A DNA stretch of 41,177 nucleotides from Leisingera sp. ANG-M7 (GTDB lineage Bacteria > Pseudomonadota > Alphaproteobacteria > Rhodobacterales > Rhodobacteraceae): contig NZ_JWLI01000009.1 of assembly GCF_000813965.1 (NCBI RefSeq), positions 1 to 41,177 on the forward strand, written 5' to 3'. Shown here in pieces: positions 1 through 7,756 of this stretch (position 1 is the stretch's first letter; each line of letters starts with the position of its first letter). The notes under the pieces were generated by a model. That model saw only the letters and a list, made by a program, of their open reading frames with translations. It had not been told where the DNA came from and ran no database searches. Position numbers and translations under genes: made by a program.

Positions 1-971
1 TCACCGCCTGACAGCGTGTCCGCCCCGACGCCACCTTGCAGTTCGTCATTACCAGAGCCACCCCACAGCTGGTCATCGCCCCAACCGCCGTCCAGTGTGT
101 CTGCGCCTGCATCCCCGTACAGAAAGTCAGCCCCGCGGCCGCCATTGACCGCGTCGTGGCCATCGCCGCCATGCAACTGGTCAGCTCCGGCATCGCCCCA
201 CAAACCGTCATCGCCGCCGCCGCCACGCATCATGTCGCCGCCGTCACCGCCTGACAGCGTGTCCGCGCCAATGCCGCCCTGCAGTTCGTCATCGCCGGTG
301 CCGCCCGAAAGAAGGTCATCCCCCCAGCCGCCGTCCAAAGTGTCTGCGTCGGCATCCCCGTACAAGAAATCAGCTCCGGTTCCCCCGTAAATCAGGTCTC
401 CGCCCGCTCCACCATGCTGCTGGTCAGCTCCAGCCTCACCCCGCAGCGTGTCCTGTCCGTCATCTCCATAAAGGAAATCATCTTCCAGGCCGCCCCAAAT
501 CGCATCCCCTTCAGATCCGCCGTAAAGGGTATCGGATCCGGTGCCACCATAAAGCAGATCCTGACCGCCATTGCCCCTGATCAGATCCGCTCCGGAAAGT
601 CCGTAAAGGGTATCGCTCTGGTCCGAACCGTAAAAAGTATCGGAGCCGCCGTAGAAAAGCAGCAAAAACTCATCTGAAGTGATGTTTGGATCTGCAACGA
701 CGGTGTTGGCATCAAGCGAAAGGCCAGTAACAGAATAAGTAAGCTCTGTAACGCTATAGGACTGGTACTGATAGTAGGACTCAATAGTGCCGGTCACCGA
801 GAAGCTGTTGTTCGGGCCAATAATCAGCTGGAACTCCGAACCCGCCGCAGCTCTGTATTCTGCACGAAAGCCATCGGCGCCCGTAAAAATGATACTGCTG
901 CTTGTCACCAGAAACTCTGCTTGAATTTCTGTACCGACAACAAAGGGTTCGTAAAAGGTGATCGTCGCCAT
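1..971 (-). CDS. RTX calcium-binding repeat protein (N-terminal part, runs off the window)
   Basis: The reading frame from the ATG at 971 stays open to the left edge, giving at least 323 residues. About the first 105 residues are non-repetitive and start MATITFYEPFVVGTEIQ, with no obvious Sec signal. The rest is an uninterrupted run of nonapeptides of the type GGxGxDxLx, for example GGTGDDELQGGIGADTLSGG. In known RTX proteins these coil into a calcium-binding beta-roll and the protein is exported by a type I ABC system through an uncleaved C-terminal signal. That C-terminus is outside the window, so neither the export signal nor any catalytic domain can be seen. The visible N-terminal region is too short for a protease or lipase domain. 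The repeats contain an internal duplication with a period of exactly 243 bases (81 residues). No hlyB/hlyD-type genes are in view. The family assignment is firm; the function (adhesin, S-layer-like, toxin or nutrient-related) is unknown. Confidence 0.88.
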   Translation of the reverse strand, partial: MATITFYEPFVVGTEIQAEFLVTSSSIIFTGADGFRAEYRAAAGSEFQLIIGPNNSFSVTGTIESYYQYQSYSVTELTYSVTGLSLDANTVVADPNITSDEFLLLFYGGSDTFYGSDQSDTLYGLSGADLIRGNGGQDLLYGGTGSDTLYGGSEGDAIWGGLEDDFLYGDDGQDTLRGEAGADQQHGGAGGDLIYGGTGADFLYGDADADTLDGGWGDDLLSGGTGDDELQGGIGADTLSGGDGGDMMRGGGGDDGLWGDAGADQLHGGDGHDAVNGGRGADFLYGDAGADTLDGGWGDDQLWGGSGNDELQGGVGADTLSGG

Positions 972-1732
972 GGCGGCCTCATCAAATCTTTGCAGGTGTA
1001 TTAATCGCGGCCCGGGGCAACCCGCTGCTGACCAGACCTTTGGCTTTGGGAAAAATGGCAGGCAGTTGTCCCGCCACGCCAGAACACGCTAACCTAAATT
1101 GCACACTATCTCCAGACCAGTGCCGCAAGGATTTTCTTACTACCAGGCACAGATGCAAAAATGGCACCGCCTTACCACTCTTACAATGCAATCTCTATGC
1201 CGTGCCATTTGGTGAGGAACATTCATCCAGACAAATTTACGAAATGAGGTTCCCGCATGCTCCTTCTGAAACCACCCGTTTCCAATCCTCGCCATGCTAG
1301 GTGGAGTGTTGCACTGCAATGTAACAGCAACCATGCAGCATTTGTCTCAACTCCAGGCTGTTTTAGCCGTTGCTGAGTTGCTGATTTCACCGGCCTATGC
1401 CCCAAGCTGGCTAGTGCTGCCGCCGGATTGGCACAGGCAATCAATTCTGTGCCGTCTATCGAGCTTTACCGGTTCGCCTAGTTGCAGGGCTCCTGCAAAA
1501 GCTCCAGTGCCTTGCGCAAGCCCCCTGGACCGTGAGCACAGCCTGTTCCCCTCTTAGAAAGAAAGGTGAGCCAGGTCCCAAGCCGGCCACACAGCAACGG
1601 CTGCTGCGAAAAGCTTACGCGGCGCAACCGGCTGCAGCACGTTCACTTCAAAAGTGCCGCTGCCTCTGCCCCCGTACTGCAGACAATGGTTTGGTTAGAC
1701 CTTTTCGGACCAAGGGGAACTTGGCCGCACGT
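972..1732. other. Gene-free stretch between the RTX gene and decayed STAS fragments
   Basis: I find no convincing gene here. Frames on both strands are short and their translations are low-complexity or rich in Cys, His and Trp, as expected of non-coding DNA. The part next to 972 must hold the promoter of the RTX gene, but I see no clear -35/-10 pair. At about 1570-1700, minus strand, a short frame contains LQYGGRGSGTFEVNVLQ. This faintly recalls the region around the ATP-binding Asn of RsbT-type kinases (RNTxxYGGGG), and would fit the rsbS and rsbR remnants next door, but the resemblance alone is too weak to call a gene. Confidence 0.5.
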
Positions 1733-1960
1733 TCATGCGCTGGCCCGCAAATTTTCCATTCCATGATCCAGATTCAGCGCTGCGGGAACACTCTCCAGAT
1801 TGAGCCCCGCAAGAACCATTGCCACGGCAATTTCCGGCCGGATGCCAACAATTGCATTCTGCGTACAGCGCAGGGAAACCGACGCTGCGACATCGCTTTC
1901 TTACAGCTCTTCCTGAACCGCTGCTATCAGCACATCCCCCTGGCTTATATCGGAACGCAC
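1733..1960 (-). pseudogene. RsbS-like STAS anti-sigma antagonist, decayed
   Basis: A GTG-started frame reads MRSDISQGDVLIAAVQEEL, which matches the usual opening of RsbS (PILxxGxVLIxxIQ). It then meets a TAA stop. In the same frame after the stop comes CTQNAIVGIRPEIAVAMVLAG, followed by LNLESVPAALNLDHGMENL, the typical C-terminal half of RsbS (VVVGIRPEIAxxMVxLGLxLxGVxTALxLExGL). The central part of about 60 residues, with the phosphorylatable serine, is missing. So the gene is broken by an internal deletion plus a stop. In intact systems RsbS forms the stressosome core with RsbR and controls the kinase RsbT. The fragment follows the rsbR-like remnant in the normal rsbR-rsbS order. The identification is from memory of the family, not from an alignment. 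Confidence 0.6.
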
Positions 1961-1969
1961 CGGGCTACT

Positions 1970-2162
1970 TCAGCGCTCCAGCAGGTTGCGGGCAGTTGCA
2001 ACGCCGCGCTCTAAATCGCTTGCGGGGTTCAGAGCGTCACCTGTCACACCGGTCTTGACCAGCGCCTGAACCACTTCTGCGCTGAATCCGGTCAGCACCG
2101 ATTGCGGCACCAGTCCGCCGGCAATATCCCTGGTGGGGCCGAAAGCGCTTCCTGGGTAAACC
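1970..2162 (-). pseudogene. RsbR-like STAS domain, C-terminal remnant
   Basis: Directly downstream of pxpA, in a different frame, is a stretch ending in the stop at 1970 whose translation includes VPQSVLTGFSAEVVQALVKT and then GVTGDALNPASDLERGVATARNLLER. This resembles the last 45 or so residues of RsbR/STAS proteins (AxxVLTGISPEVAQTLVxLGV, then a residue pair and a terminal helix). The N-terminal sensor domain and the phosphorylated threonines are absent, and the stretch is cut where pxpA ends. With the RsbS-like remnant only 9 bases further on, it suggests a former rsbRS pair truncated by the insertion or rearrangement that brought in the pxp operon. It is short, so chance similarity cannot be excluded. 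Confidence 0.45.
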
Positions 2163-2936
2163 TCAAAGGACCGCGCCATTGGCCTTGGCGAGGCGTACGC
2201 CGCTCCCCAACAGCGCGTTGCGAACGGCTGCAGCAATCGCAAGGGCTGCCGGAGTGTCGCCATGAAGGCATATGGTGTCGATCCGCGCCGGGATACGCTT
2301 GCCGCTGGCGGTGATAATGGCCTTTTCCTGGACCATCTCTACCATCCGCCGTGCGGCTTCCCCAGGATCATGGATTACTGCGCCAGGAAGCCTGCGATCC
2401 ACCAAAGTTGCATCGTCGTTATATGCACGGTCGGCAAAAATCTCGCAGGCAGTGTTAAACCCCAGTTCCTGTGCTGCCTGCTGCTGGGCGGTTCCCGCCA
2501 GTACCATGACGATGATCTGCGGGTCCACTGACAGCGCTGCCTTATAACAGGAGCGCGCCACAGCCAGATCCTCCGAGGCCATATTGGCCAGCGCACCGTG
2601 CAGCTTCAGGTGCCGCACTTCGCCGCCCGCGGCGCGTGCCATCGCCTGGGCCGCGCCGAGCTGGTAGCGAACCATGTTCCCCAAGGTCTCATTCGGCACC
2701 GACATGCGGCGGCGGCCGAAGCCCTGCAGGTCGGGAAAGCCGGGATGAGCACCAATTCCAACATCTTTGGCCACTGCGATCTTCATTGTCGCGGCCATCA
2801 CGTCCGGATCACCTGCGTGATAACCGCAAGCAATATTGGCCGAGGTCACAATATCCAGCAGCCCGGCGTCATCACCCAGGGACCACGCGCCGTAGCTTTC
2901 ACCCAAGTCTGCATTCAGATCGACAGTCCTGGTCAT
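2163..2936 (-). CDS. pxpA: 5-oxoprolinase subunit A (LamB/YcsF family)
   Basis: The 257-residue protein begins MTRTVDLNADLGESYGAWSLGDD, the hallmark of the LamB/YcsF family. It continues with ANIACGYHAGDPDVM, GIGAHPGFPDLQGFGRR and CLHGDTPAALAIA. PxpA is one of three subunits of the bacterial ATP-dependent 5-oxoprolinase, a cytoplasmic complex that opens 5-oxo-L-proline (pyroglutamate) to L-glutamate. Length agrees with the family (about 245-260 residues). It is the last gene of the operon and its ATG overlaps the pxpC stop by 4 bases, so translation is probably coupled. The C-terminus abuts decayed STAS sequences. Identification is firm from the motifs and from the pxpB and pxpC neighbours. 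Confidence 0.95.
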   Translation of the reverse strand: MTRTVDLNADLGESYGAWSLGDDAGLLDIVTSANIACGYHAGDPDVMAATMKIAVAKDVGIGAHPGFPDLQGFGRRRMSVPNETLGNMVRYQLGAAQAMARAAGGEVRHLKLHGALANMASEDLAVARSCYKAALSVDPQIIVMVLAGTAQQQAAQELGFNTACEIFADRAYNDDATLVDRRLPGAVIHDPGEAARRMVEMVQEKAIITASGKRIPARIDTICLHGDTPAALAIAAAVRNALLGSGVRLAKANGAVL

Positions 2937-3961
2937 CTCATTTCCTCCAAGACATCATCTTCACCGGCAATCGCGCCGCTGATCAGCTGATAGGACAGCA
3001 GATTGGGCATGGTGCGCGGATCCCGGATCAGGGGAAGGCACAGACTGCGCAAGCGCTCACACCGCTCCGCCTCGGCCCGTTCCAGCGCCACCGCCTCTTC
3101 CAGCGGGATGAAACGGAAGTGCAGCTCCGCCCCCGCTGCCGCCTGCGCCAGCAGCGGCAGGTCGCAGGGCACCACTGTGCCGATCCGGGGATAGCCGCCG
3201 GTGGTCTGGCACTCCGACAGCAGCACATAAGGCGTGCCGTCGCCGGTCACCTGGATGTCGCCGGGCACGATCACCTCAGAGACAACCGTGCGCGCGCTTT
3301 CGGGGCGGAAGCCTTCGCCATCGCTCTCCACCGGAACGCCCATCCGGTTGCCGCGCGCTCCCCGGCGGAACATCGTCTGCTCAAACCGCGTCAGCTCGGC
3401 CTCCAGGAACAGCGCCGTCTGCAGGCTCGCCACCACCCGCACGGTGCCGCCCTCGAACCGGTTCTCCGGTGCCAGCCCCAGCCCGGTGCCGCGGCCGCCG
3501 TCCGCCCCGGTTTCCAGCACGTCCCCTTCGGCCAGCGGCGCGCCGATACCCGCCGCCAGATGCGTCGAGCGCGCGCCAAGACGCTCCTGCGTCTGAAAGC
3601 CGCCGCCCACATGCAGATAGCCATAGCTGCCGCGCTGCGCCGCGCCGATCACCAGCCGCGCCCCCGCGGGCAGCAGGTGGCTGGAGTTCCAGGCTGCGGC
3701 GGCGCCGTCGATGCTCGCCCGCATCGGCGCGCCGGTCAGGGCGATACGCAGATCGCTGTCCGCCTGAAACTCGCCGCCCATGCCGGCCATCTCGACTGCC
3801 GCCAGTTCCGCGCCCTGCCCCAGCAGCGCAGCGCCCTCGGCCAGCGCCAGCCGGTCGGCAGCGCCGCCGCGCGACACCCCGTATTCCAGCCAGCCCGGGC
3901 GGCCGAGGTCCTGAACCGTCACCCCTGGCCCTGCGCGCAGTACTGTCAACGTGCCGGTCAA
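2933..3961 (-). CDS. pxpC: 5-oxoprolinase subunit C (KipA-type, biotin-dependent carboxyltransferase family)
   Basis: The protein has 342 residues. The N-terminus TLTVLRAGPGVTVQDLGRPG, followed by GVSRGGAADRLALAEGAALLGQG, is the characteristic KipA/PxpC opening. Later motifs include RTVVSEVIVPGDIQVTGDGTPYVLLSECQTTGGYPRIG, typical of this urea-amidolyase-related fold. PxpC works with PxpB and PxpA in ATP-dependent hydrolysis of 5-oxoproline. In Bacillus the homologue KipA was first described as an antagonist of the kinase inhibitor KipI, but in most bacteria the set acts as oxoprolinase. The start overlaps pxpB by 4 bases and the stop overlaps pxpA by 4 bases. No damage is seen. Confidence 0.94.
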   Translation of the reverse strand: MTGTLTVLRAGPGVTVQDLGRPGWLEYGVSRGGAADRLALAEGAALLGQGAELAAVEMAGMGGEFQADSDLRIALTGAPMRASIDGAAAAWNSSHLLPAGARLVIGAAQRGSYGYLHVGGGFQTQERLGARSTHLAAGIGAPLAEGDVLETGADGGRGTGLGLAPENRFEGGTVRVVASLQTALFLEAELTRFEQTMFRRGARGNRMGVPVESDGEGFRPESARTVVSEVIVPGDIQVTGDGTPYVLLSECQTTGGYPRIGTVVPCDLPLLAQAAAGAELHFRFIPLEEAVALERAEAERCERLRSLCLPLIRDPRTMPNLLSYQLISGAIAGEDDVLEEMR

Positions 3962-4704
3962 GACAGATCCTCCGCCTTGGCGCCGCCCAGTGGATCGCGC
4001 CGCAAGCCTTGCAGCTCTTCCGGCGTCACCGGGGTGAATTGCACCTCATCGCCGGGGCGCAGCAGGAACGGCTCCTCCGCTTCCGGGCGGAACAGCCGCA
4101 CCGCGGTCTGGCCCGCGTGCATCCAGCCGGTCGGCGTCGCCACCGAGAACAGCACCAGCTGCCGGATCGCAACCGCCAGCGCGCCTTCGGGGATGCGGGT
4201 GGTCAGCTGGGTCTGGCGCGGAATGTCCCACGCTTCCGGCAGCTCGCCCAGATAGGGCTGGCCGGGGGCAAAGCCGATGGTCTGCACCCGCACCCGCGCC
4301 GCCGACAGCGAGGCCACCGCCTCCGCCTCCGTCATCCCCGCGGCCTCTGCCGCCTGCGGCAGCTGCGGCGCCAGCTCGGTGCCGAACACCGCCGGGATCC
4401 GCCACAGGCGGCGCTGGCCGGGCAGCTCTGCCGCGTACCAGTCGCGCTGCGCCAGCAGCGCCCCCAGCCGCGCCCGCAGCGCCGCATGGTCCAGATGCCG
4501 CAAGTCAAACCGCACATAGGCCGACACCAGCGAGGTAGAGACTTCCTCGACCCCGTCCCAGCTTTCCGCTGCCAGCGCTGCACGGAACGCTAGGGCGGCG
4601 CGATTGGCAGGCTCGCTCAGGCGGCTGCCAAAGCTTACCAGCATTCCGTCCACCCCCACCGTGCGGATCTCGGGGGCGGGCGTTGCTGCGCTCTCCCGTG
4701 CCAT
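3958..4704 (-). CDS. pxpB: 5-oxoprolinase subunit B (KipI-type)
   Basis: I place the start at the ATG at 4704, giving 248 residues beginning MARESAATPAPEIRTVGVDG. This ATG shares one base with the TGA stop of dctM (TGATG), a common coupling arrangement. A longer upstream frame lies inside dctM and is not real. Family features are LVSFGSRLSEPANRAALAF near the N-terminus and, in the second half, TIGFAPGQPYLGELPEAWDIPR (the conserved F-x-G-F-x-Y-L region of KipI) and GALAVAIRQLVLFSVATPTGWMHAGQT. It partners with PxpC, with which it may form the ATP-using part of oxoprolinase. Placement directly after a TRAP transporter argues for a catabolic, not a sporulation-related, role. Confidence 0.94.
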   Translation of the reverse strand: MARESAATPAPEIRTVGVDGMLVSFGSRLSEPANRAALAFRAALAAESWDGVEEVSTSLVSAYVRFDLRHLDHAALRARLGALLAQRDWYAAELPGQRRLWRIPAVFGTELAPQLPQAAEAAGMTEAEAVASLSAARVRVQTIGFAPGQPYLGELPEAWDIPRQTQLTTRIPEGALAVAIRQLVLFSVATPTGWMHAGQTAVRLFRPEAEEPFLLRPGDEVQFTPVTPEELQGLRRDPLGGAKAEDLS

Positions 4705-5999
4705 CACATCTGCTCCGGCAGGAAGGTTACGATGGACGGGAACAGCACGATCAGCACCAGCGCCACGATCATCAGGAAGAAGAACGGAAGCGCCGCCTTG
4801 GCCACCGTCAGAATGTCCCGCCCGGTCAGCGACTGCAGCACAAACAGGTTGAAGCCGACCGGCGGCGTGATCTGCGACATCTCCACCACGATCACCAGGA
4901 AGATGCCGAACCACAAGGGATCAATCCCCGCCTCCAGCACCATCGGCATGATCACCGAGGCGGTCAGCACCACAACCGAAATCCCGTCGAGGAAGCAGCC
5001 CATGATCACAAAGAAGATGGTCAGCGCCGCCAGCAGGGTGAAGGTCGACAGGTTCAAGGACCCGATCCACTCCGCCAGGATGCGCGGAATGCCGGTGAAG
5101 CCCATCGCCACGGTCAGGAACGACGCCCCTGCCAGGATAAAGGCGATCATGCAGGAGGTGATTGTCGCCCCCATCAGCCCCTCGGTAAAGCTCTGCCGGG
5201 TGAGCGAGCCGGACTGCCACGACAGCAGCAGCGCCAGCACCACGCCAACAGCTGCAGCATCGGTGGGCGAGGCAATCCCCGCATAGATCGAGCCGATCAC
5301 CCCGCCGATCAGCAGCACCACCGGCAGCAGCCTGCGGGCGCGCTTCAGCTTCTCGCGGAAGGTGGCCGCAATGTCCTCGGTCGGCAGCTGGCTGCGGTTG
5401 AGCAGCGCCCAGACCACCACATAGCCCACGAACAGACCAACCAGCAGCACGCCGGGCAGAACGCCCGCGACAAACAGCCGGGCGATGGATTGTTCGGTCG
5501 CCACGCCATAAACGATCAGGATGATCGACGGCGGGATCAGCAGCCCCAGTGTGGCGGAGCCGGCCAGGGTGCCGATCACCAGCTTTTCGGGGTAGCCGCG
5601 GCGCGACAGCTCCGGGATCGACAACTTGCCGATGGTGGCGGCTGTGGCTGCGGACGAGCCCGACACTGCGGCAAAGATCCCGCAGGCAAAGACGTTCACA
5701 TGCAACAGCTGGCCCGGCAGCCGGTTCATCCAGGGCGACAGCCCGGTGAACATGTCCTCCGACAGGCGCGAGCGGAACAGGATCTCGCCCATCCAGATAA
5801 ACAGCGGCAGCGCCGCCAACGCCCAGGAGTTGCTGTGGCCCCACATGGTGGTGGCCATCACCAGCCCCAGCGGCGCCTCGGTGAACAGCGCCATCGCGGC
5901 GATGCCCACGCCCAGCAGGGCAAAGGCCACCCACAGGCCGGCGCCCAGGAACAGGAACAGAAGGACCAGAAGAATGATGGAAAGCGCGGCAACCGACAT
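4704..5999 (-). CDS. dctM: TRAP transporter large permease (DctM family)
   Basis: The 431-residue protein is hydrophobic throughout, with about a dozen predicted membrane segments. The opening (MSVAALSIILLVLLFLFLGAGLWVAF) and internal stretches such as GSSAATAATIGKLSIPELSRRGY, TLGLLIPPSIILIVYG and EMSQITPPVGFNLFVLQSLTGRD are diagnostic of DctM. This subunit forms the sodium-coupled transport channel in the inner membrane, fed by the periplasmic binding protein DctP together with DctQ. It sits between dctQ (9-base gap) and pxpB (1-base overlap). The TRAP-to-pxp linkage makes pyroglutamate the best guess for the cargo; that is inference from context and from the known pyroglutamate-binding TRAP proteins DctP6 and DctP7 of Bordetella pertussis. 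Confidence 0.95.
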   Translation of the reverse strand: MSVAALSIILLVLLFLFLGAGLWVAFALLGVGIAAMALFTEAPLGLVMATTMWGHSNSWALAALPLFIWMGEILFRSRLSEDMFTGLSPWMNRLPGQLLHVNVFACGIFAAVSGSSAATAATIGKLSIPELSRRGYPEKLVIGTLAGSATLGLLIPPSIILIVYGVATEQSIARLFVAGVLPGVLLVGLFVGYVVVWALLNRSQLPTEDIAATFREKLKRARRLLPVVLLIGGVIGSIYAGIASPTDAAAVGVVLALLLSWQSGSLTRQSFTEGLMGATITSCMIAFILAGASFLTVAMGFTGIPRILAEWIGSLNLSTFTLLAALTIFFVIMGCFLDGISVVVLTASVIMPMVLEAGIDPLWFGIFLVIVVEMSQITPPVGFNLFVLQSLTGRDILTVAKAALPFFFLMIVALVLIVLFPSIVTFLPEQM

Positions 6000-6008
6000 G
6001 ATGATCCC

Positions 6009-6557
6009 CTATTCGCTCAGAAGATTTTCGCCCTTGCCCTCCCAGGAGGGCAGCGCGCCGCGCAGCATCGAGATCAGCTCGTCCGCCAGCGCCAGGGTGA
6101 GGATCGCAAGGCCGACCATCACCGGCATCTGCGGCAGCCACAGAGGCACCGACACCATGCCTGCGCTGCGGTCACCGAACTCCCGCGATTCCAGCAAGAG
6201 CAGCCCCATGTACCAGGTGGCATAGCTGCTCATCGCCAGCGCCAGCAGGATCACGCCCAGCTCCGTCGCGCGGTGCGCGGCAGCAGGCAGCCGGTTGGTC
6301 AGTAGCGTCACCCGGATATGACCGCCAGCGCGCAGCGCATAGGCCAGCGCCAGAAAGGTCGAGGCCGCCAGGAAAAAGCCGGTGAAATCCGCATAAGACG
6401 GGATCGTCAGCCCCACTCCGGTTCCGGTCAGTGCCACCGCGATCTTGTCAGCGAGGTTCAGGCACACCTGCGCAAAGACCAGCGCCACGATGGCCACGAT
6501 GAACAGTGCTGCCAGCCCGCCGGCCGCACGGTAGATGAAATCAAGCACAACCCGCAT
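6009..6557 (-). CDS. dctQ: TRAP transporter small permease (DctQ family)
   Basis: The start is taken as the ATG at 6557 (MRVVLDFIYRAAGG), giving 182 residues, because a strong ribosome binding site (GGGGAGGAGGAG) lies just upstream. The longer frame up to 6614 begins with an Arg/Gly-rich stretch unlike the family. The protein has four hydrophobic segments, for example LAALFIVAIVALVFAQVCLNL and AMSSYATWYMGLLLLESREF, the expected DctQ topology. Conserved features include YADFTGFFLAASTFLALAYALRAGGHIRVTLL, the classical DctQ signature around the second membrane helix. The small subunit is required for TRAP transport and associates with DctM. Confidence 0.92.
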   Translation of the reverse strand: MRVVLDFIYRAAGGLAALFIVAIVALVFAQVCLNLADKIAVALTGTGVGLTIPSYADFTGFFLAASTFLALAYALRAGGHIRVTLLTNRLPAAAHRATELGVILLALAMSSYATWYMGLLLLESREFGDRSAGMVSVPLWLPQMPVMVGLAILTLALADELISMLRGALPSWEGKGENLLSE

Positions 6558-6615
6558 GGCTGCTCCTCCTCCCCAGGAGACCGGACGCCGCCCCCGGCGC
6601 CCGGCCATGGTCACG

Positions 6616-7587
6616 TTACTGCTGGTAGGCGTTCAGCAGGGTGGCACCGGCCTCCCCGGCCTCGCCTTTCCAGTTCTCCAGCATCTGGGCGCCAATCGCG
6701 CGCAGGCCGTCCATCAGCTCTTCCGACGGCTCGGACACGGTGATGCCGTTTTCCTTCAGCACCTCGATCTGGCTGCTGGTCTCGGCCCGGCTCATTTCCC
6801 AGCCGCGCGCCTCGGCCTCAGCCGCGGCTTCCAGAATGGCGGTCTGGGTCGCTTCATCCAGACGGCGGAAGGCGCGCTTATTCACCACCACGATGTTCTT
6901 CGGGATCCAGGCCTGGATGTCGGTGTAATGGGTCAGGAAGTCCCAGGCCTTGGAATTCACGCCCGTGGAGGGCGACGTGATCATCGCCTCAACCCGGCCG
7001 GTGCTGAAGGCCTGCGGAATGTCCGGCACCTCAACCTGCGTCGGCGCGGCACCGGCCAGGTTGGCGAACTCTTCCAATGTCGCGTTGTAGGTGCGGAACT
7101 TCAGACCCGCCAGATCGTCAACGCTGCTGATCTCCTTGGTGGTGTACAACCCCTGCGGCGGCCACGGCACCGCGTAGAGCGCCATCAGCCCTTGTGCGTC
7201 CAGCAGCCCGTCGATTACGCCCTTTTGCGCCGTCCAAAGGCGTTCGGCCTCTTCATAACTGGTGGCCAGGAACGGCAGCGAGTCGGCGCCGAAAGCCGGG
7301 TTGTCATTGGCGAGCAGTGACAAGAAGAACTCCCCCGCGGGTACTTGGCCGCTGCGTACCGCCTTGCTGATTTCAGGATGTTTAAACAGCGAGCCGGCCG
7401 AGTGGACCTTTATCTCCAGCCCGCCGCCAGTCGCCTCAGCAACGTCACCGGCGAACTCAGCGATGTTTTTGGTGTGAAACGTGGCGTCCGGGTACGGGGT
7501 CGGCATGTCCCAGGTTGCCGCCTGCACCGAAACCGAAAGCCCGGCAATCAGGACAGCAGCGCTGCCCAGCATACGCGTGATCTGCAT
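6616..7587 (-). CDS. dctP: TRAP transporter periplasmic substrate-binding protein (DctP family), probably for pyroglutamate
   Basis: The 323-residue protein starts at an ATG preceded by GGGAGGAG. It has a Sec signal peptide (MQITRMLGSAAVLIAGLSVSVQA, cleavage near A23). The mature part shows family features: LPFLATSYEEAERLW, LKFRTYNATLEEFANLAGAAP, with the conserved Arg that contacts substrate carboxylates, and QAFSTGRVEAMITSPSTGV. It captures the substrate in the periplasm and delivers it to DctQM. It is the first gene of dctPQM-pxpBCA. Bordetella pertussis DctP6 and DctP7 are known to bind pyroglutamate; the oxoprolinase genes here suggest the same ligand, but this is not proven by residues I can check. 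Confidence 0.93.
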   Translation of the reverse strand: MQITRMLGSAAVLIAGLSVSVQAATWDMPTPYPDATFHTKNIAEFAGDVAEATGGGLEIKVHSAGSLFKHPEISKAVRSGQVPAGEFFLSLLANDNPAFGADSLPFLATSYEEAERLWTAQKGVIDGLLDAQGLMALYAVPWPPQGLYTTKEISSVDDLAGLKFRTYNATLEEFANLAGAAPTQVEVPDIPQAFSTGRVEAMITSPSTGVNSKAWDFLTHYTDIQAWIPKNIVVVNKRAFRRLDEATQTAILEAAAEAEARGWEMSRAETSSQIEVLKENGITVSEPSEELMDGLRAIGAQMLENWKGEAGEAGATLLNAYQQ

Positions 7588-7624
7588 TTTCTCCTCCCAA
7601 TGTGATATACTTATATTTCGTACT

Positions 7625-7653
7625 CATAACGATTACATTTTGTCAACGTTATG
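7625..7653. promoter_or_regulatory. Palindrome 1 in the dctP / MarR-like divergent region (candidate operator)
   Basis: Perfect 7-base arms CATAACG (7625-7631) and CGTTATG (7647-7653) are separated by 15 bases. The TTGACA hexamer of the operon promoter lies between the arms. Position, between a catabolic operon and a divergent regulator, suits autoregulation and repression by the MarR-like protein encoded at 7757. Confidence 0.45.
7641..7646 (-). promoter_or_regulatory. Candidate -35 element of the dctPQM-pxpBCA operon
   Basis: Read on the minus strand, 7641-7646 is TTGACA, a perfect sigma-70 -35 hexamer about 55 bases upstream of the dctP start codon. An 18-base spacer leads to TACGAA, a weak -10. 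It lies inside the palindrome at 7625-7653, so a repressor bound there would block it. The assignment is by inspection only. Confidence 0.4.
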
Positions 7654-7678
7654 CAAGCATATACCAAATATCTGCTTG
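7654..7678. promoter_or_regulatory. Palindrome 2 in the dctP / MarR-like divergent region (candidate operator)
   Basis: The arms CAAGCATATA (7654-7663) and TATCTGCTTG (7669-7678) match at nine of ten positions with a 5-base spacer. Such a 25-base, A/T-centred dyad is typical in size for a winged-helix dimer. It directly abuts palindrome 1, so both could be occupied side by side. The sequences of the two palindromes differ, so they may bind different proteins. Confidence 0.45.
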
Positions 7679-7756
7679 ATCTCCTTGAAATCCTGCCCTT
7701 TTAGCTTCAAACATAGGCAAAACACCGGGGTTTTACTGACAAAGAAGAGGCATTCA

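Noticed and set aside
1-660. Regularly spaced repeats resembling a CRISPR array
   Set aside because: The repeats are in frame and translate to RTX nonapeptides; there are no constant repeats with unique spacers.
1570-1701. An rsbT kinase pseudogene
   Set aside because: Only about 15 residues recall RsbT (YGGRGSG and flanks). That is not enough for a feature, so it is mentioned only with the STAS remnants.
1532-2014. A 160-codon plus-strand open frame
   Set aside because: It is low in hydrophobic residues, rich in Cys and Arg, and runs opposite the STAS-like remnants, which explain the region better.
2636-6305. Very long plus-strand open frames (about 540 residues each) opposite pxpA-pxpC and the TRAP genes
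   Set aside because: Their translations are rich in Arg, Gln, His, Pro and Gly without family motifs; they are antisense shadows of GC-rich genes with firm identities on the minus strand.
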